DNA of 51,821 nt from Lachnospiraceae bacterium (GTDB lineage: Bacteria > Bacillota > Clostridia > Lachnospirales > Lachnospiraceae), in contig CAJTDL010000031.1 in NCBI GenBank assembly GCA_910575035.1, positions 1 through 51,821 of the forward strand, read 5' to 3'. This document shows positions 17,463 through 28,885 of this stretch, one piece after another. Under the pieces are notes generated by a model. It saw only the letters and a list, made by a program, of their open reading frames with translations, was not told the origin of the DNA and ran no database searches. Within the stretch, counting starts at the first letter, position 1, and every line of letters begins with the position of its first letter. Both the position numbers and the translations under genes were made by a program.

Positions 17463-18653
17463 TCAGGCTAAATGGTATTCCTTCGCCAGCTTTTCAAAGG
17501 CAGGCAGGGAACGCTGGATCATTTCATAGGACACGCAGTAAGCCAGCCGGACATATCCCGGGCAGGAAAAGGTAGTCCCCCCCACCAAAAGCAGATGGTA
17601 TTTTTTAGCTGCCTCCACAAATTTCTTTTCCTCTGCATCTGGAGACTTAATCCACAAATAGAACGCGCCTTGGGGCTTTGCACAAGTAAAGCCTAATTCC
17701 GTCAGGCTCCCATAGATCAGCTGGCGGTTCCTGTCATAATACCCCACATCTGTCTTGGCTCCCATAGAAGCCACCAATGCCTTCTGCATCAAAGACGGGG
17801 CATTCACAAACCCCAAAATTCGGTTTGCCACTGACAGGCCGCTGACAGCCTGGCTGCAATCCGCCATTTTCGGGCAAGCCGCAATATAGCCAATCCGCTC
17901 CCCTGGAATAGAAAGGGATTTACTAAAGGAATAGGTCACAAAGGTATTATCATAATATTTTGTCAGGAAGGGCACTTCATTCCCATCATAGGCCAATTCC
18001 CGGTAAGGCTCATCTGATACCAAATAAATCTCTTTCCCATAAGCCTCCTGCTTTTTCCTGAGAATATCCGCCATTTTCCGGATCGTCTCTGCAGAATAAA
18101 TCACGCCTGTAGGATTCACCGGATTATTAATAATAACTGCTTTCGTAGACTCCGTAATCTTCGCCTCAAAATCTGCAAGGTCTGGCTGGAAAGTCTCTGT
18201 GTCTGGCTGCACTTCCCGCAATATCCCCTGATGGTTTGCCACGTACCCGCGGTATTCCCCAAAATAAGGGGCAAAGGCCAGCACCTCGTCACCCGGATCC
18301 AAAAGCGTCTTAAACACCACATTCAAAGCCCCCGCAGCCCCTACGGTCATCACAATATGCTTCCCCTCAAACTCCGTGCCAAACCTCCGGTTCAGATCCT
18401 CCGCCACTGCCTGCCTGGTCTCTGGATACCCTGCATTATCCATATAGCCATGAAGCTCCAAAGACGTTTCTGTCTTAACGGCATCGATCACCGCCTGGTT
18501 AAATTCCGCCGGAACCGGCGTCATAGGGTTGCCCAGGCTAAAGTCATATACATTTTCTGCGCCAAATTCCTTTGCCATGGCTTTCCCTTCTTGGAACATG
18601 GCACGGATCACTGTACCATCCTTTATTTGCTGCTGCATTTTTTTTGAAATCAT
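17463..18653 (-). CDS. Class I/II PLP-dependent aminotransferase
   Basis: A 396-residue aminotransferase of the aspartate-aminotransferase superfamily. Visible: YDFSLGNPMTPVP, VGAAGALNVVFKTLLDPGDEVL, NNPVNPTGV with the PLP-contacting Asn, LVSDEPYRELAY with Asp/Tyr, and the lysine motif TYSFSKSLSIPGERIGYIA. Substrate not predictable. The start at 18653 is set by AGGAGGACAG; the ORF extends 9 codons upstream without a box. It is the promoter-proximal partner of hisC. Confidence 0.9.
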   Translation of the reverse strand: MISKKMQQQIKDGTVIRAMFQEGKAMAKEFGAENVYDFSLGNPMTPVPAEFNQAVIDAVKTETSLELHGYMDNAGYPETRQAVAEDLNRRFGTEFEGKHIVMTVGAAGALNVVFKTLLDPGDEVLAFAPYFGEYRGYVANHQGILREVQPDTETFQPDLADFEAKITESTKAVIINNPVNPTGVIYSAETIRKMADILRKKQEAYGKEIYLVSDEPYRELAYDGNEVPFLTKYYDNTFVTYSFSKSLSIPGERIGYIAACPKMADCSQAVSGLSVANRILGFVNAPSLMQKALVASMGAKTDVGYYDRNRQLIYGSLTELGFTCAKPQGAFYLWIKSPDAEEKKFVEAAKKYHLLLVGGTTFSCPGYVRLAYCVSYEMIQRSLPAFEKLAKEYHLA

Positions 18654-18767
18654 ATCTGTCCTCCTGTTGGATCTGCGCATTGCCTAAAAACACGGATTTG
18701 GAAAGGCAACGCACAAGATGCGTTTGCTTCATTCGTTGCATGGCCTCTATTCTACCATAATTTTTTC

Positions 18768-18799
18768 CAAAAAAAAAGGGCGATATAAAAATTTCGCCC
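18768..18799 (-). terminator. Terminator downstream of the Uma2-like gene
   Basis: Minus strand: GGGCGA (18799-18794) pairs with TCGCCC (18783-18778), followed by a run of at least nine T. It ends the transcript of 18939-19490. A second, weaker stem (agggcag/ctgccct near 18843-18862) lies between. Confidence 0.8.
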
Positions 18800-18938
18800 C
18801 TGCCCTTCCTGGCCAGCTTTATTCTCCCCCATGTGATACCGAAGGGCAGAAAAACCTGCCCTGAGGAACTTCCAAGAATTAGCAGAATTTAATCCGAAAA
18901 ATCAATGGCGGCATCCTCCCCCTCTTTGTCAGGTACGG

Positions 18939-19490
18939 TTAAAATTCCAGTTTCCGGAAATCAATCCATAAGTCTTCGTAAATATTGGCCTTAATGTTAT
19001 CAGCAAATGCGTATATTGCAGGCGCTGCATCATGCTCCATATCATATACCAGGATAATTTGTTTCATGGGATCCACAATCCAATACTCCCTTACGCCAGC
19101 GGAACGGTACAGGGACAATTTCGTATAATAATCCATAGAGCGGCTGCCAGGGGATACAATCTCTACCACCCAGTCCGGGGCTCCCTTGCAGCCGTGCTCA
19201 TCCAGCTTGCCTTTATCACAGATTACGGATATATCCGGCTCCAGATATTTGGAATCGTCCGCAAATAGAAAGACGGCAAACGGAGCAGGGTACACTTTGC
19301 ATTCGCCCTTATTTCCAGTGATGTAATTGTAAATAGCAGCATGCAAAAATGACAGGATTTCCTGGTGCTTTCTGGTGGGCGGAGCCATATCATATATCTG
19401 GCCATCAACCAGTTCAGCCCTTTTGCCCTCCGGCAAATGGTAGATATCATCAATGGTATAGAATTTCTCTTGTGCCAATACAGGCGTCAT
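18939..19490 (-). CDS. Uma2 family (DUF820) restriction-endonuclease-like protein
   Basis: A 183-residue protein of the Uma2/PDDEXK fold, common in multiple copies in cyanobacteria and some Clostridia; its role is not known. Visible nuclease-type residues: the PEGKRAELVDGQIYDM start region with the conserved Glu, LEPDISVICD with the Asp, and WVVEIVSPGS with the Glu after a hydrophobic strand; Lys follows in YYTKLSLY. AAGGAAG stands before ATG 19490. It is not next to any recognisable restriction, toxin or transposon gene, apart from the broken XRE gene directly upstream on the other strand. Confidence 0.85.
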   Translation of the reverse strand: MTPVLAQEKFYTIDDIYHLPEGKRAELVDGQIYDMAPPTRKHQEILSFLHAAIYNYITGNKGECKVYPAPFAVFLFADDSKYLEPDISVICDKGKLDEHGCKGAPDWVVEIVSPGSRSMDYYTKLSLYRSAGVREYWIVDPMKQIILVYDMEHDAAPAIYAFADNIKANIYEDLWIDFRKLEF

Positions 19491-19663
19491 AGAAACACTT
19501 CCTTTTCACGTTATTTTGTTACTTTGCTGTTTTATGTTGTCCGATTGATGATTTTATCATATCATTTTTTACCTATAAATTCAAGTATTGCCATCTTTGC
19601 CACTTTCCTGCTGGCAAAAGGGATTGCAAAGGAGCGGATCAGCACTTATAGATTTGCAGTTTA

Positions 19664-19912
19664 TGGAAAAAAGCCTTACCCTTGGGGAAAAACTATGTGA
19701 CACCAAAAGAACTTCTTCTTCGGCACATGTGCCAACAATACAACATAAATGAAAATTGGTTAAAAACCGGAGAAGGCGAAATGTTCAACGAAGCTCCGGA
19801 AGAAACAACCTTTAACACCGCTTTGGAATTATTCAAATCCCTCCGTCCGGAATTTCAGGATTATGCCCTGGAGCAAATCAAAAATTTAGCTGAATTGCAA
19901 AATAAAACTTAA
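19664..19912 (+). pseudogene. Remnant of an XRE-type repressor
   Basis: The frame from 19682 gives TPKELLLRHMCQQYNINENW followed by LKTGEGEMF, typical of the sequence right after the helix-turn-helix in short XRE repressors (Ile/Cys-x-x-YNINxxWL-x-x-G-x-GEMF), then a helical tail ending ELQNKT. The helix-turn-helix itself is missing. In a different frame at 19664 there is MEKSLTLGEKL, like the beginning of such proteins. So an internal deletion with frameshift has probably joined the two ends. No ribosome binding site is seen. It could also be read as a 76-residue short protein from 19682, but this is less likely. Confidence 0.55.
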
Positions 19913-19960
19913 TAACAACACAATAACATGGCTCTTTATGCACTATGGTGCCCATAAACC

Positions 19961-19998
19961 AAAAAGGCTCCCAGGAGATTCTCTCTCCTGGGAGCCTT
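19961..19998 (-). terminator. Terminator of the galactan/galactoside gene string
   Basis: A perfect 15-bp stem (19964-19978 with 19984-19998, 5-nt loop). On the minus strand it is followed by TTTGGTTTA, with the U-run overlapping the stem base. It lies 160 nt past the GH53-like gene. Confidence 0.75.
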
Positions 19999-20158
19999 GC
20001 CATCCAATATTCTTTTTCCCCCCTGTCAACAGTACCGTTTCACAACAGCATTCCTTTATCGGTTCTATATCTCTAAGCCAGCCTGCAAATCCCCGGCGCA
20101 GCTCTGCGCAATCCGCAGCAACATTTAACCGCCAAAGCAATCCCCTCTGCCGAAACTA

Positions 20159-21286
20159 TCAAAACTCCCGTATCACATCCAACGCTGGCAGCGGCCTCCC
20201 TTCATAATCAAACAATGCCTGGTTTGCCCACTCATTCCCACAAGGCCCCGGGTCATTCAAATACTTCAAAGATGCCTCCGTAGCCCATCCGCTCCCCGGA
20301 ACCGGGATCCAGCCTGGCTCGCAATAAAAGAATCCCCTTCCATGGCCTCCCGGCACATTGGCGAGCCTCTGCATAAAATCACCCATAAATTTGGCCTGCC
20401 CTTCCTTCGTGGCCGGGTAGTCCATCCTGCTCACCTGCCAGGGCTTAACCGCCATCCCTTTCCTTTCCGCAGGCTCCAGCTTCTCATACTCTGCGTAATC
20501 TTCCATCGTAAAGGGCATCGCCACCCCTGTCACCAGCAAATCCTTTCCATAGCGCTCTGCCAGGTCGTTCAGGTTATGCTGCAGGCCTGCCAAAGACCCA
20601 TGGCGGTATGGAAAATATGACATCCCAATAATATCAAAATCTTCCCCATCATTGGCAAAATAATTGTCAAACCAATCCTGGTACATTTTATTATTGCAGC
20701 CATTATCCAGATGGAGTATAATCGGGATTTCCTGCTCCATGGCGCGCACTGCACAGATCCCAGCATTCAAAAGCAGCGCAATCGTCTCAAAATCCGGCCA
20801 TTTCCCATCCGGCCATAAAAGCCCGCCAGATACCCCGCTCCCAAGCTGTATCATACTGGGAAACAGGCCTTTTTCCCGGAAAATCCGCAGCACCGCCAAG
20901 GTATAGTCATACACCGCATATTCCAGGCGCCGCCCGGTAAAATCATACCAGGCCTTGGGCTTAATCTGCCTGTCCGCATCTGCCCAGAAATCACTGTAAT
21001 GCAAATTCAGCATCCAATCCATATTTCGGTCGCGCACACGCCTTGCCAGCGCCACTGTCTTATCAATATCATTGGTTCCTGCCCCATAAGGCTCCCCCTC
21101 CTTAGAATAAGGGTTGTTCCAAAGGCGCAGGCGCACGGCATTCATGCCATATTCCTGGAGGATGGACAACAGGTTCCACTCTTCCCCATCCCTGCCATAA
21201 TAAACTGCCCCAAGCTGCTCCAGCTCCATAAACGTTGAGACATCCATCCCCTTGATAAACTGCTTCTCTTTTAAATATCTCCTCAT
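20159..21286 (-). CDS. GH53 (endo-beta-1,4-galactanase) family homologue lacking both catalytic Glu
   Basis: A 375-residue TIM-barrel protein with the GH53 pattern: FIKGMDVSTFMELE at the N-terminus, NAVRLRLWNNPYS, MLNLHYSDFWADADRQIKP, LLWPDGKWPDF, HLDNG and DIIGMSYFPYRHG. No signal peptide is seen, so it is cytoplasmic. Active GH53 enzymes have VQxGNEITNGMLWP with the acid/base Glu, and a nucleophile Glu in a VVET-like strand. Here these read IQLGSGVSGGLLWP (Gly 151 where Glu is expected) and LLVTGVAMPFT (Gly 254 where Glu is expected). Both changes are single codons in an otherwise intact frame. It may be a sugar-binding or regulatory protein instead of a hydrolase. The start box is weak (GGCGGTGGGA). 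Last gene of the galactoside string. Confidence 0.8.
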   Translation of the reverse strand: MRRYLKEKQFIKGMDVSTFMELEQLGAVYYGRDGEEWNLLSILQEYGMNAVRLRLWNNPYSKEGEPYGAGTNDIDKTVALARRVRDRNMDWMLNLHYSDFWADADRQIKPKAWYDFTGRRLEYAVYDYTLAVLRIFREKGLFPSMIQLGSGVSGGLLWPDGKWPDFETIALLLNAGICAVRAMEQEIPIILHLDNGCNNKMYQDWFDNYFANDGEDFDIIGMSYFPYRHGSLAGLQHNLNDLAERYGKDLLVTGVAMPFTMEDYAEYEKLEPAERKGMAVKPWQVSRMDYPATKEGQAKFMGDFMQRLANVPGGHGRGFFYCEPGWIPVPGSGWATEASLKYLNDPGPCGNEWANQALFDYEGRPLPALDVIREF

Positions 21287-21358
21287 ATCCCACCGCCTTT
21301 TTTCTGCTTATCCACACATGCGCCGTAAAACCATATAGTAAAAATCACTTTATGCCGG

Positions 21359-21507
21359 GCCATGGCATAAAAGCCCAAATCAGCTCCTCCTTTCGTCATG
21401 GCATGGGCTGCCAAGCCGGGCATCGCTTCTACGCCATGGCATGGATTGCCAGACAGGCACCGTTTCTATGCCATAGCATGGATTGCCAAATCAGGCATTT
21501 ATTCTAC
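21359..21507. repeat. Four tandem units of about 37 bp
   Basis: Units at about 21359-21394, 21395-21432, 21433-21469 and 21470-21507, each starting gYcatRgcat and containing a ggattgccaa/ggcat core. The first is the most diverged. They fill most of the 232-bp gap upstream of the GH53-like gene. Units are back to back with no spacers, so this is not a CRISPR array. Confidence 0.65.
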
Positions 21508-21518
21508 TCCATGGTTGT

Positions 21519-21737
21519 TCAGTCAAAATCAAATTTAGTGAACCGCTTTGCCATTGCCCGATAACGGAACCGTACCATTTCATTTTTCTCCAGCACATCT
21601 TTCTCATGTCCTGTGTACTGGCAGCGGATGCAGTAATACTCATCCTTGTCCTTGTCATAAAACATGTCAATGTCCAAGTCCCGCATAAAGCAGGATGGGC
21701 ACCTGTAATTTAATTTGCCTTTTCCAGATTGAGCCAT
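21519..21737 (-). CDS. Small zinc-ribbon protein
   Basis: A 72-residue protein with two Cys pairs, CPSC (13-16) and CIRC (36-39), spaced as in a zinc ribbon, then a basic C-terminal tail (MVRFRYRAMAKRFTKFDFD). It overlaps the 3' end of the upstream 611-residue gene by 28 bp and has AAGGAGG 11 nt before ATG 21737, so the two are translationally coupled. Function unknown; it may be an RNA- or protein-binding partner of the upstream product. Confidence 0.75.
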   Translation of the reverse strand: MAQSGKGKLNYRCPSCFMRDLDIDMFYDKDKDEYYCIRCQYTGHEKDVLEKNEMVRFRYRAMAKRFTKFDFD

Positions 21738-23545
21738 GTCGCAAATACCTCCTTATCGGATACTGTCTTCCTGTAACCTAATGTGAACATAGGTGAAAAT
21801 GCATACCCTTCCTTCACATACCCTACGGCTTCCTGGTTTGAGGGCTCCATAGATACCTTTGTGCCAATGGCAGGGATCACTGCGCTTACAGCCTCTGCCC
21901 CCGCCAGCTCTGCCTCCCTGCACTTATATTCATAAGGAATCTCTGCGCCGCCTTCCCCCTCGCACCGCAAGGTAATGCCTGTCATATCTTCCGGGTACTC
22001 CGTGGTGCCATAGCACGCCACCATATATTCATTCAATTCTACCTTTGCATTCGGATCGCTCATTTCCAAAATGATCCTCTCCATCTTAATCTTAGAGCTT
22101 CCTTCCTCAAAGTAAATCTTTGTCTGCAGTTTTACCGTCAGCTCATAAAATGCAATCTCCACCGGATCCAAGGTCAAAATCCTGGTCTTCCCCTCCTGGG
22201 AAAAATGCGCCTTTGTACGGCAAAGGCAAAGATCCACTTCCTCCCCCTGGTAGGAAAGCTTGGCGCTCCTCACAGTCCCTTCCCCTGCATAATGGGTAAA
22301 GTATCCTGCCCGGTATTTCTCCTGGATCAAAAACGGGTAGGAGGCATCCTGTATATGTTTCGTCCCGATCCCCACAGGCCACTCCAGCTTTGCCGCATAG
22401 GGACGCAGATCCACAACCGCCCCTCCCTGGTCCATATTGACACAGGCTCTCATATAGGGGTCGCAATACCAGAACAGCTGCTTGTCAGACCCATATAAAA
22501 TATCCCTCCAAAGGGCACATTCCGGCTCTGTATAAGACTTCTTCTGGCGGTAATAATCTGCAAACTCCGCCATGGTCATATCAACCAGCTTGCCCTCCTT
22601 CTTCAATTTGCCATAGTAAGCACAGCCATCCGAATAAGATTTCAGCAGCAACTCATAAGGCGCTTCCCAACGCCCCATCTTATTCATCCATGCCGGCCCC
22701 ACAAACATCATATTGTAGGCATAGCCATTGTTATACTTTTCCAGGTCACGATACTGATCGATCAGGTTGTACATATAGGGGTATTCCCATGTCTTGCTGT
22801 CATAGATCATCCCCCGCAGCACATTTTGCGGATGCGTCCCAAAATTAGACCCATTCCCATCATAACAAGCAATCAAGTCCCTGGACAGATGGGGAATCGC
22901 CACAATCCCGCTGTCCTCCGCCTCATTGGCTGCCGGGGCATGGGTATTCTGCTTGGATGGGATCCAGGGCGCCCAGGGGCCGCCGTCAAATAAGGTATAC
23001 CAGGAATTGTTACAGGTATGGTAAGCCTTTGGCCCTTCCTCCCAGCAAGTGGCTACTGCGCATTTTACAGAAGGATATGCCACTTTGATATAATTTGTCA
23101 AATCCGCATCCAGATAATAGGAACCTGTAGATTCCGGATAGAACCCAAAAATCTCATGGAACTTTGCAAATATGTCATCTACAATAGATTTTTTATCCTC
23201 CATGGAAAACATCCAGATACAGAAATCCTTTGTCTTATATTTTTCCCGAAATTCCTTGCAGGGAAGCCCCAGCAAGGACAATGCGATCTCATCCCCATAT
23301 TCCTCATGGTCAGCTTTGGCAAGGGCTACGGCTTCCTCATTAAATAAGCTGGCATAGGTCATCTGGATTGTTGTCTTCAAGCCATTTTCATGGGCGATCC
23401 TCTGCTGGGTCTTAAAGATATCCAAGGACTCTGTCAGCAGCGCCTTCCTTCCAATATCCTCCGCTTTTCCATGCCCGGTCACTTTCTCTGCATATTCCGG
23501 AACCATTTCCGGGCGGTGGATAATATTTACCACAAACTTATCCAT
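21710..23545 (-). CDS. Uncharacterised 611-residue protein of a sugar-utilisation locus
   Basis: I do not recognise this protein securely. There is no signal peptide or TM helix. The N-terminal half (about 1-300) looks like an alpha/beta barrel related to polysaccharide-deacetylase/GH57-type folds: alternating strands and helices, IIHRPEMVP near the start, STGSYYLDADL, AVATCWEEG and IPHLSRDL, with many Trp, Tyr, His and Asp of the kind that bind sugars. The C-terminal part (about 400-611) is beta-rich and acid-rich, like the accessory domains of glycosidases. It resembles DUF3863/3864-type proteins in memory only. Start at 23545 after AAGGAGG. It is downstream of lacZ across a gap holding a repeat element, and overlaps the zinc-ribbon gene. 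A role in handling a galactose-containing sugar is inferred from neighbours. Confidence 0.7.
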   Translation of the reverse strand: MDKFVVNIIHRPEMVPEYAEKVTGHGKAEDIGRKALLTESLDIFKTQQRIAHENGLKTTIQMTYASLFNEEAVALAKADHEEYGDEIALSLLGLPCKEFREKYKTKDFCIWMFSMEDKKSIVDDIFAKFHEIFGFYPESTGSYYLDADLTNYIKVAYPSVKCAVATCWEEGPKAYHTCNNSWYTLFDGGPWAPWIPSKQNTHAPAANEAEDSGIVAIPHLSRDLIACYDGNGSNFGTHPQNVLRGMIYDSKTWEYPYMYNLIDQYRDLEKYNNGYAYNMMFVGPAWMNKMGRWEAPYELLLKSYSDGCAYYGKLKKEGKLVDMTMAEFADYYRQKKSYTEPECALWRDILYGSDKQLFWYCDPYMRACVNMDQGGAVVDLRPYAAKLEWPVGIGTKHIQDASYPFLIQEKYRAGYFTHYAGEGTVRSAKLSYQGEEVDLCLCRTKAHFSQEGKTRILTLDPVEIAFYELTVKLQTKIYFEEGSSKIKMERIILEMSDPNAKVELNEYMVACYGTTEYPEDMTGITLRCEGEGGAEIPYEYKCREAELAGAEAVSAVIPAIGTKVSMEPSNQEAVGYVKEGYAFSPMFTLGYRKTVSDKEVFATWLNLEKAN

Positions 23546-23644
23546 GTCGTTTTCCTCCTTTTTTTCTTTGGTTTTATTTTACCACTATCTTGTATTATAT
23601 GGCAATGATTTAAGAGGCTATAATTATATTTTTATACGTTTTTT

Positions 23645-23782
23645 ATTGCTATTCACGGCAAAGGCCGCTCATAGCAGCAGTTCGGGGCGATATCTAAAGT
23701 TTTGCCATGCGAAACCGCCCCTCACCCCTGAATCATGTTCTCAAGGAATGCGCAGCCCAGCGCACTCCTGAACCATAAACAT
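23645..23782. repeat. MITE-like element, copy A (diverged)
   Basis: About 138 bp matching the full element at 46854-46998 along its whole length (shared blocks: attcacggc..ggccgctcatagca, ggcgatat, cgcccctcac, tgaatcatgttctca, ggaatgcgcag, cagcgca). Terminal repeats are degraded and no target duplication is visible, so this is an old insertion. It lies between lacZ and the 611-residue gene. Confidence 0.7.
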
Positions 23783-23793
23783 CAGCCATTTTC

Positions 23794-27045
<3,252 letters not shown>

Positions 27046-27083
27046 CTAAACACGCTCCAAATAAACGCTTACCAAATATTCAA

Positions 27084-27896
27084 TTATTTCACTGCGCCTG
27101 TAATACCTTCTGCAAAACTCTTCTGCAGCAAGAAGAAGATAATAACTGTTGGCAAACTACAAAGCAGAACGGCCAGCATCAACACCCCATAATCTGTAAC
27201 ATAGCCTTCTGTCAAGTTTGCAACCAACATCGGCATCGTAATGCTTTCTTCCCCCTGCATAATAACCTTCGGCCACAGATAGTTATTCCATGCATTCATA
27301 AATGTGATCGTCATAGCGGCCGCATAGGTAGAACGCATCGTAGGAATAAACATGCGGAAGAAAATCTGCACCTCATTTAATCCATCAATCCTGGCCGCTT
27401 CAATAATATCAATCGGAAATGCCCTGGCGTTCTGCCGGAACATCATGATCAGAAACGGCGTCGATATGGTAGGCAAGATAAATGCTATGGTCGTATCCAA
27501 CAGCTTCGCGGCAGAGAACATCCGAAACAACGGGACGATCGTTGCAACGAACGGAACCATCATTGCCAATAGCAGGATAGAGAATACAAGGTCTTTGTGC
27601 TTATCATGGTAAATCTCAAAGCCATAGCCAGCCAAAGAGCAGATCACCAATGCACAAAGCGTCAGGATTACCGCATACTTAAAAGAATTCACCATTGCGC
27701 GCTGTACCGGCTGCTGCGCAAACAGGGCTTTCCAATTGTCTATAAGAGCGGTTCCCGGAATCAGCCTTCCTCTGCTGACATCCACACTCTTATTGGTAGC
27801 AGCCATCAGCATCCAATAAAGCGGGAATACGGATACCAAAGATACAATGATTAAAACAATATACATCAATATACGATTTCTCTTGGTCTTAGTCAC
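27084..27896 (-). CDS. Carbohydrate ABC transporter permease (MalG/AraQ type)
   Basis: A 270-residue inner-membrane permease with six helices and the EAA loop IIEAARIDGLNEVQIFFRMF (about 180-200), which docks on the ATPase. The GTG at 27896 is preferred: it follows AGGTGAT by 5 nt and overlaps the stop of the upstream permease (GTGACTAA). The GTG at 27905 is an alternative. The transporter's ATPase is not in the window and is probably a shared MsmK-type protein. Partner of the two genes upstream. Confidence 0.92.
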   Translation of the reverse strand: MTKTKRNRILMYIVLIIVSLVSVFPLYWMLMAATNKSVDVSRGRLIPGTALIDNWKALFAQQPVQRAMVNSFKYAVILTLCALVICSLAGYGFEIYHDKHKDLVFSILLLAMMVPFVATIVPLFRMFSAAKLLDTTIAFILPTISTPFLIMMFRQNARAFPIDIIEAARIDGLNEVQIFFRMFIPTMRSTYAAAMTITFMNAWNNYLWPKVIMQGEESITMPMLVANLTEGYVTDYGVLMLAVLLCSLPTVIIFFLLQKSFAEGITGAVK

Positions 27897-28794
27897 GCTT
27901 ATCACCTACTTTCATCTGTATGAATGCCAGAATAGCCACTAGGATAAAGATCAAGAATGACATGGCTGATGCATAGCCAAAGGTGGGCACAAACTTGAAT
28001 ACAGTATCATAAATATAATGAGACATGGTCAAAGTTGTCTGCCCTGGGCCACCTTTCGTCAAGTTTACAGATTCATCGAACAGCTGCAGTGTACCATTGG
28101 TAGACATAATAGCTGTCATAAGGATGGTAGGCTTCAATAGCGGAACTGTAATCTTGAAGAATGTCTGCATCGGACTTGCCCCGTCAATCTTTGCAGCTTC
28201 ATACACAGAATATTCTATATTTTGTAATCCGGCAAGGTAGAATACCATATTATAGCCGGTCCATCTCCATACCAAAGCGATAATGATAACGACTTTTGCA
28301 CTGAAAGCGTGACCAAGGAAATTATATCCTGAATCCAGAACCCCCAGACCAACCAATACAGAATTGATAAATCCGTCTACCCCAAACAGAGAACGGAAGA
28401 TAATTGCATAAGATACCAACGATGTAGCACAGGGAAGGAAAATCGCTGTACGGAACAGCCCCTTACACCGCAGATCCTTATTGTTCAGCATCTGTGCCAG
28501 CATCAATGCAAGAACCAGCATGATCGGCACTTGAATAATCAAATAAAGGAACGTATTCCCCAGGGACGTCATAAAGACCTTATCTTTAAACATCCGCATA
28601 TAGTTTGTTAAACCACCAAAGCTTAAGTCATTTGCTTTACCAGTCTGCAAAGACAGGATAAACGCCTGAATCATGGGCCAAAAGCTCATAATTGCAATCA
28701 TAATAGTAGCTGGTGCCAAAAATACCCAACCCGTCAGATTGTGCCGTTTCTCCAATGACATCCTTTTCTTTTTGGGTCCATTTGCCTCGCTCAC
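27889..28794 (-). CDS. Carbohydrate ABC transporter permease (MalF/UgpA type)
   Basis: A 301-residue permease with six membrane helices and the EAA loop VYEAAKIDGASPMQTFFKI. I place the start at the GTG at 28794, because AAAGGGGG stands 8 nt upstream. An in-frame ATG at 28860 would add 22 residues, but it has no box, and those codons would be the arms of a 15-bp hairpin (28816-28851), which looks non-coding. With the GTG start the protein begins with a Glu/Lys-rich lead and enters the membrane near residue 24. It pairs with the MalG-type gene. Confidence 0.9.
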   Translation of the reverse strand: MSEANGPKKKRMSLEKRHNLTGWVFLAPATIMIAIMSFWPMIQAFILSLQTGKANDLSFGGLTNYMRMFKDKVFMTSLGNTFLYLIIQVPIMLVLALMLAQMLNNKDLRCKGLFRTAIFLPCATSLVSYAIIFRSLFGVDGFINSVLVGLGVLDSGYNFLGHAFSAKVVIIIALVWRWTGYNMVFYLAGLQNIEYSVYEAAKIDGASPMQTFFKITVPLLKPTILMTAIMSTNGTLQLFDESVNLTKGGPGQTTLTMSHYIYDTVFKFVPTFGYASAMSFLIFILVAILAFIQMKVGDKRD

Positions 28795-28815
28795 ATCTGT
28801 GTCCCCCTTTACTTC

Positions 28816-28851
28816 AGCCAAGGGGCAGCCAGCATAGGCTGCCCCTTGGCT
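28816..28851 (-). promoter_or_regulatory. 15-bp intercistronic hairpin between binding protein and permease genes
   Basis: Perfect stem AGCCAAGGGGCAGCC (28816-28830) with its complement (28837-28851), 6-nt loop. No U-run follows on the minus strand, so it is more likely a 3'-end stabilising or processing structure than a terminator. It would leave the binding-protein message more abundant than the permease part, a common pattern in such operons. Confidence 0.65.
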
Positions 28852-28885
28852 GTTTTTCATTCATATAATTTTTGCCAGATAATTA

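Noticed and set aside
16538-17575. 345-residue plus-strand frame opposite hisC
   Set aside because: Exact shadow of hisC and the neighbouring aminotransferase; no ribosome binding site and His/Pro/Ile-rich composition typical of an antisense frame.
17432-18770. T-box or histidine attenuator before the aminotransferase/hisC pair
   Set aside because: The short gap upstream of 18653 has no specifier-type structure or His-codon leader.
21359-21507. CRISPR-like array
   Set aside because: Units are back to back without unique spacers, and only four are present.
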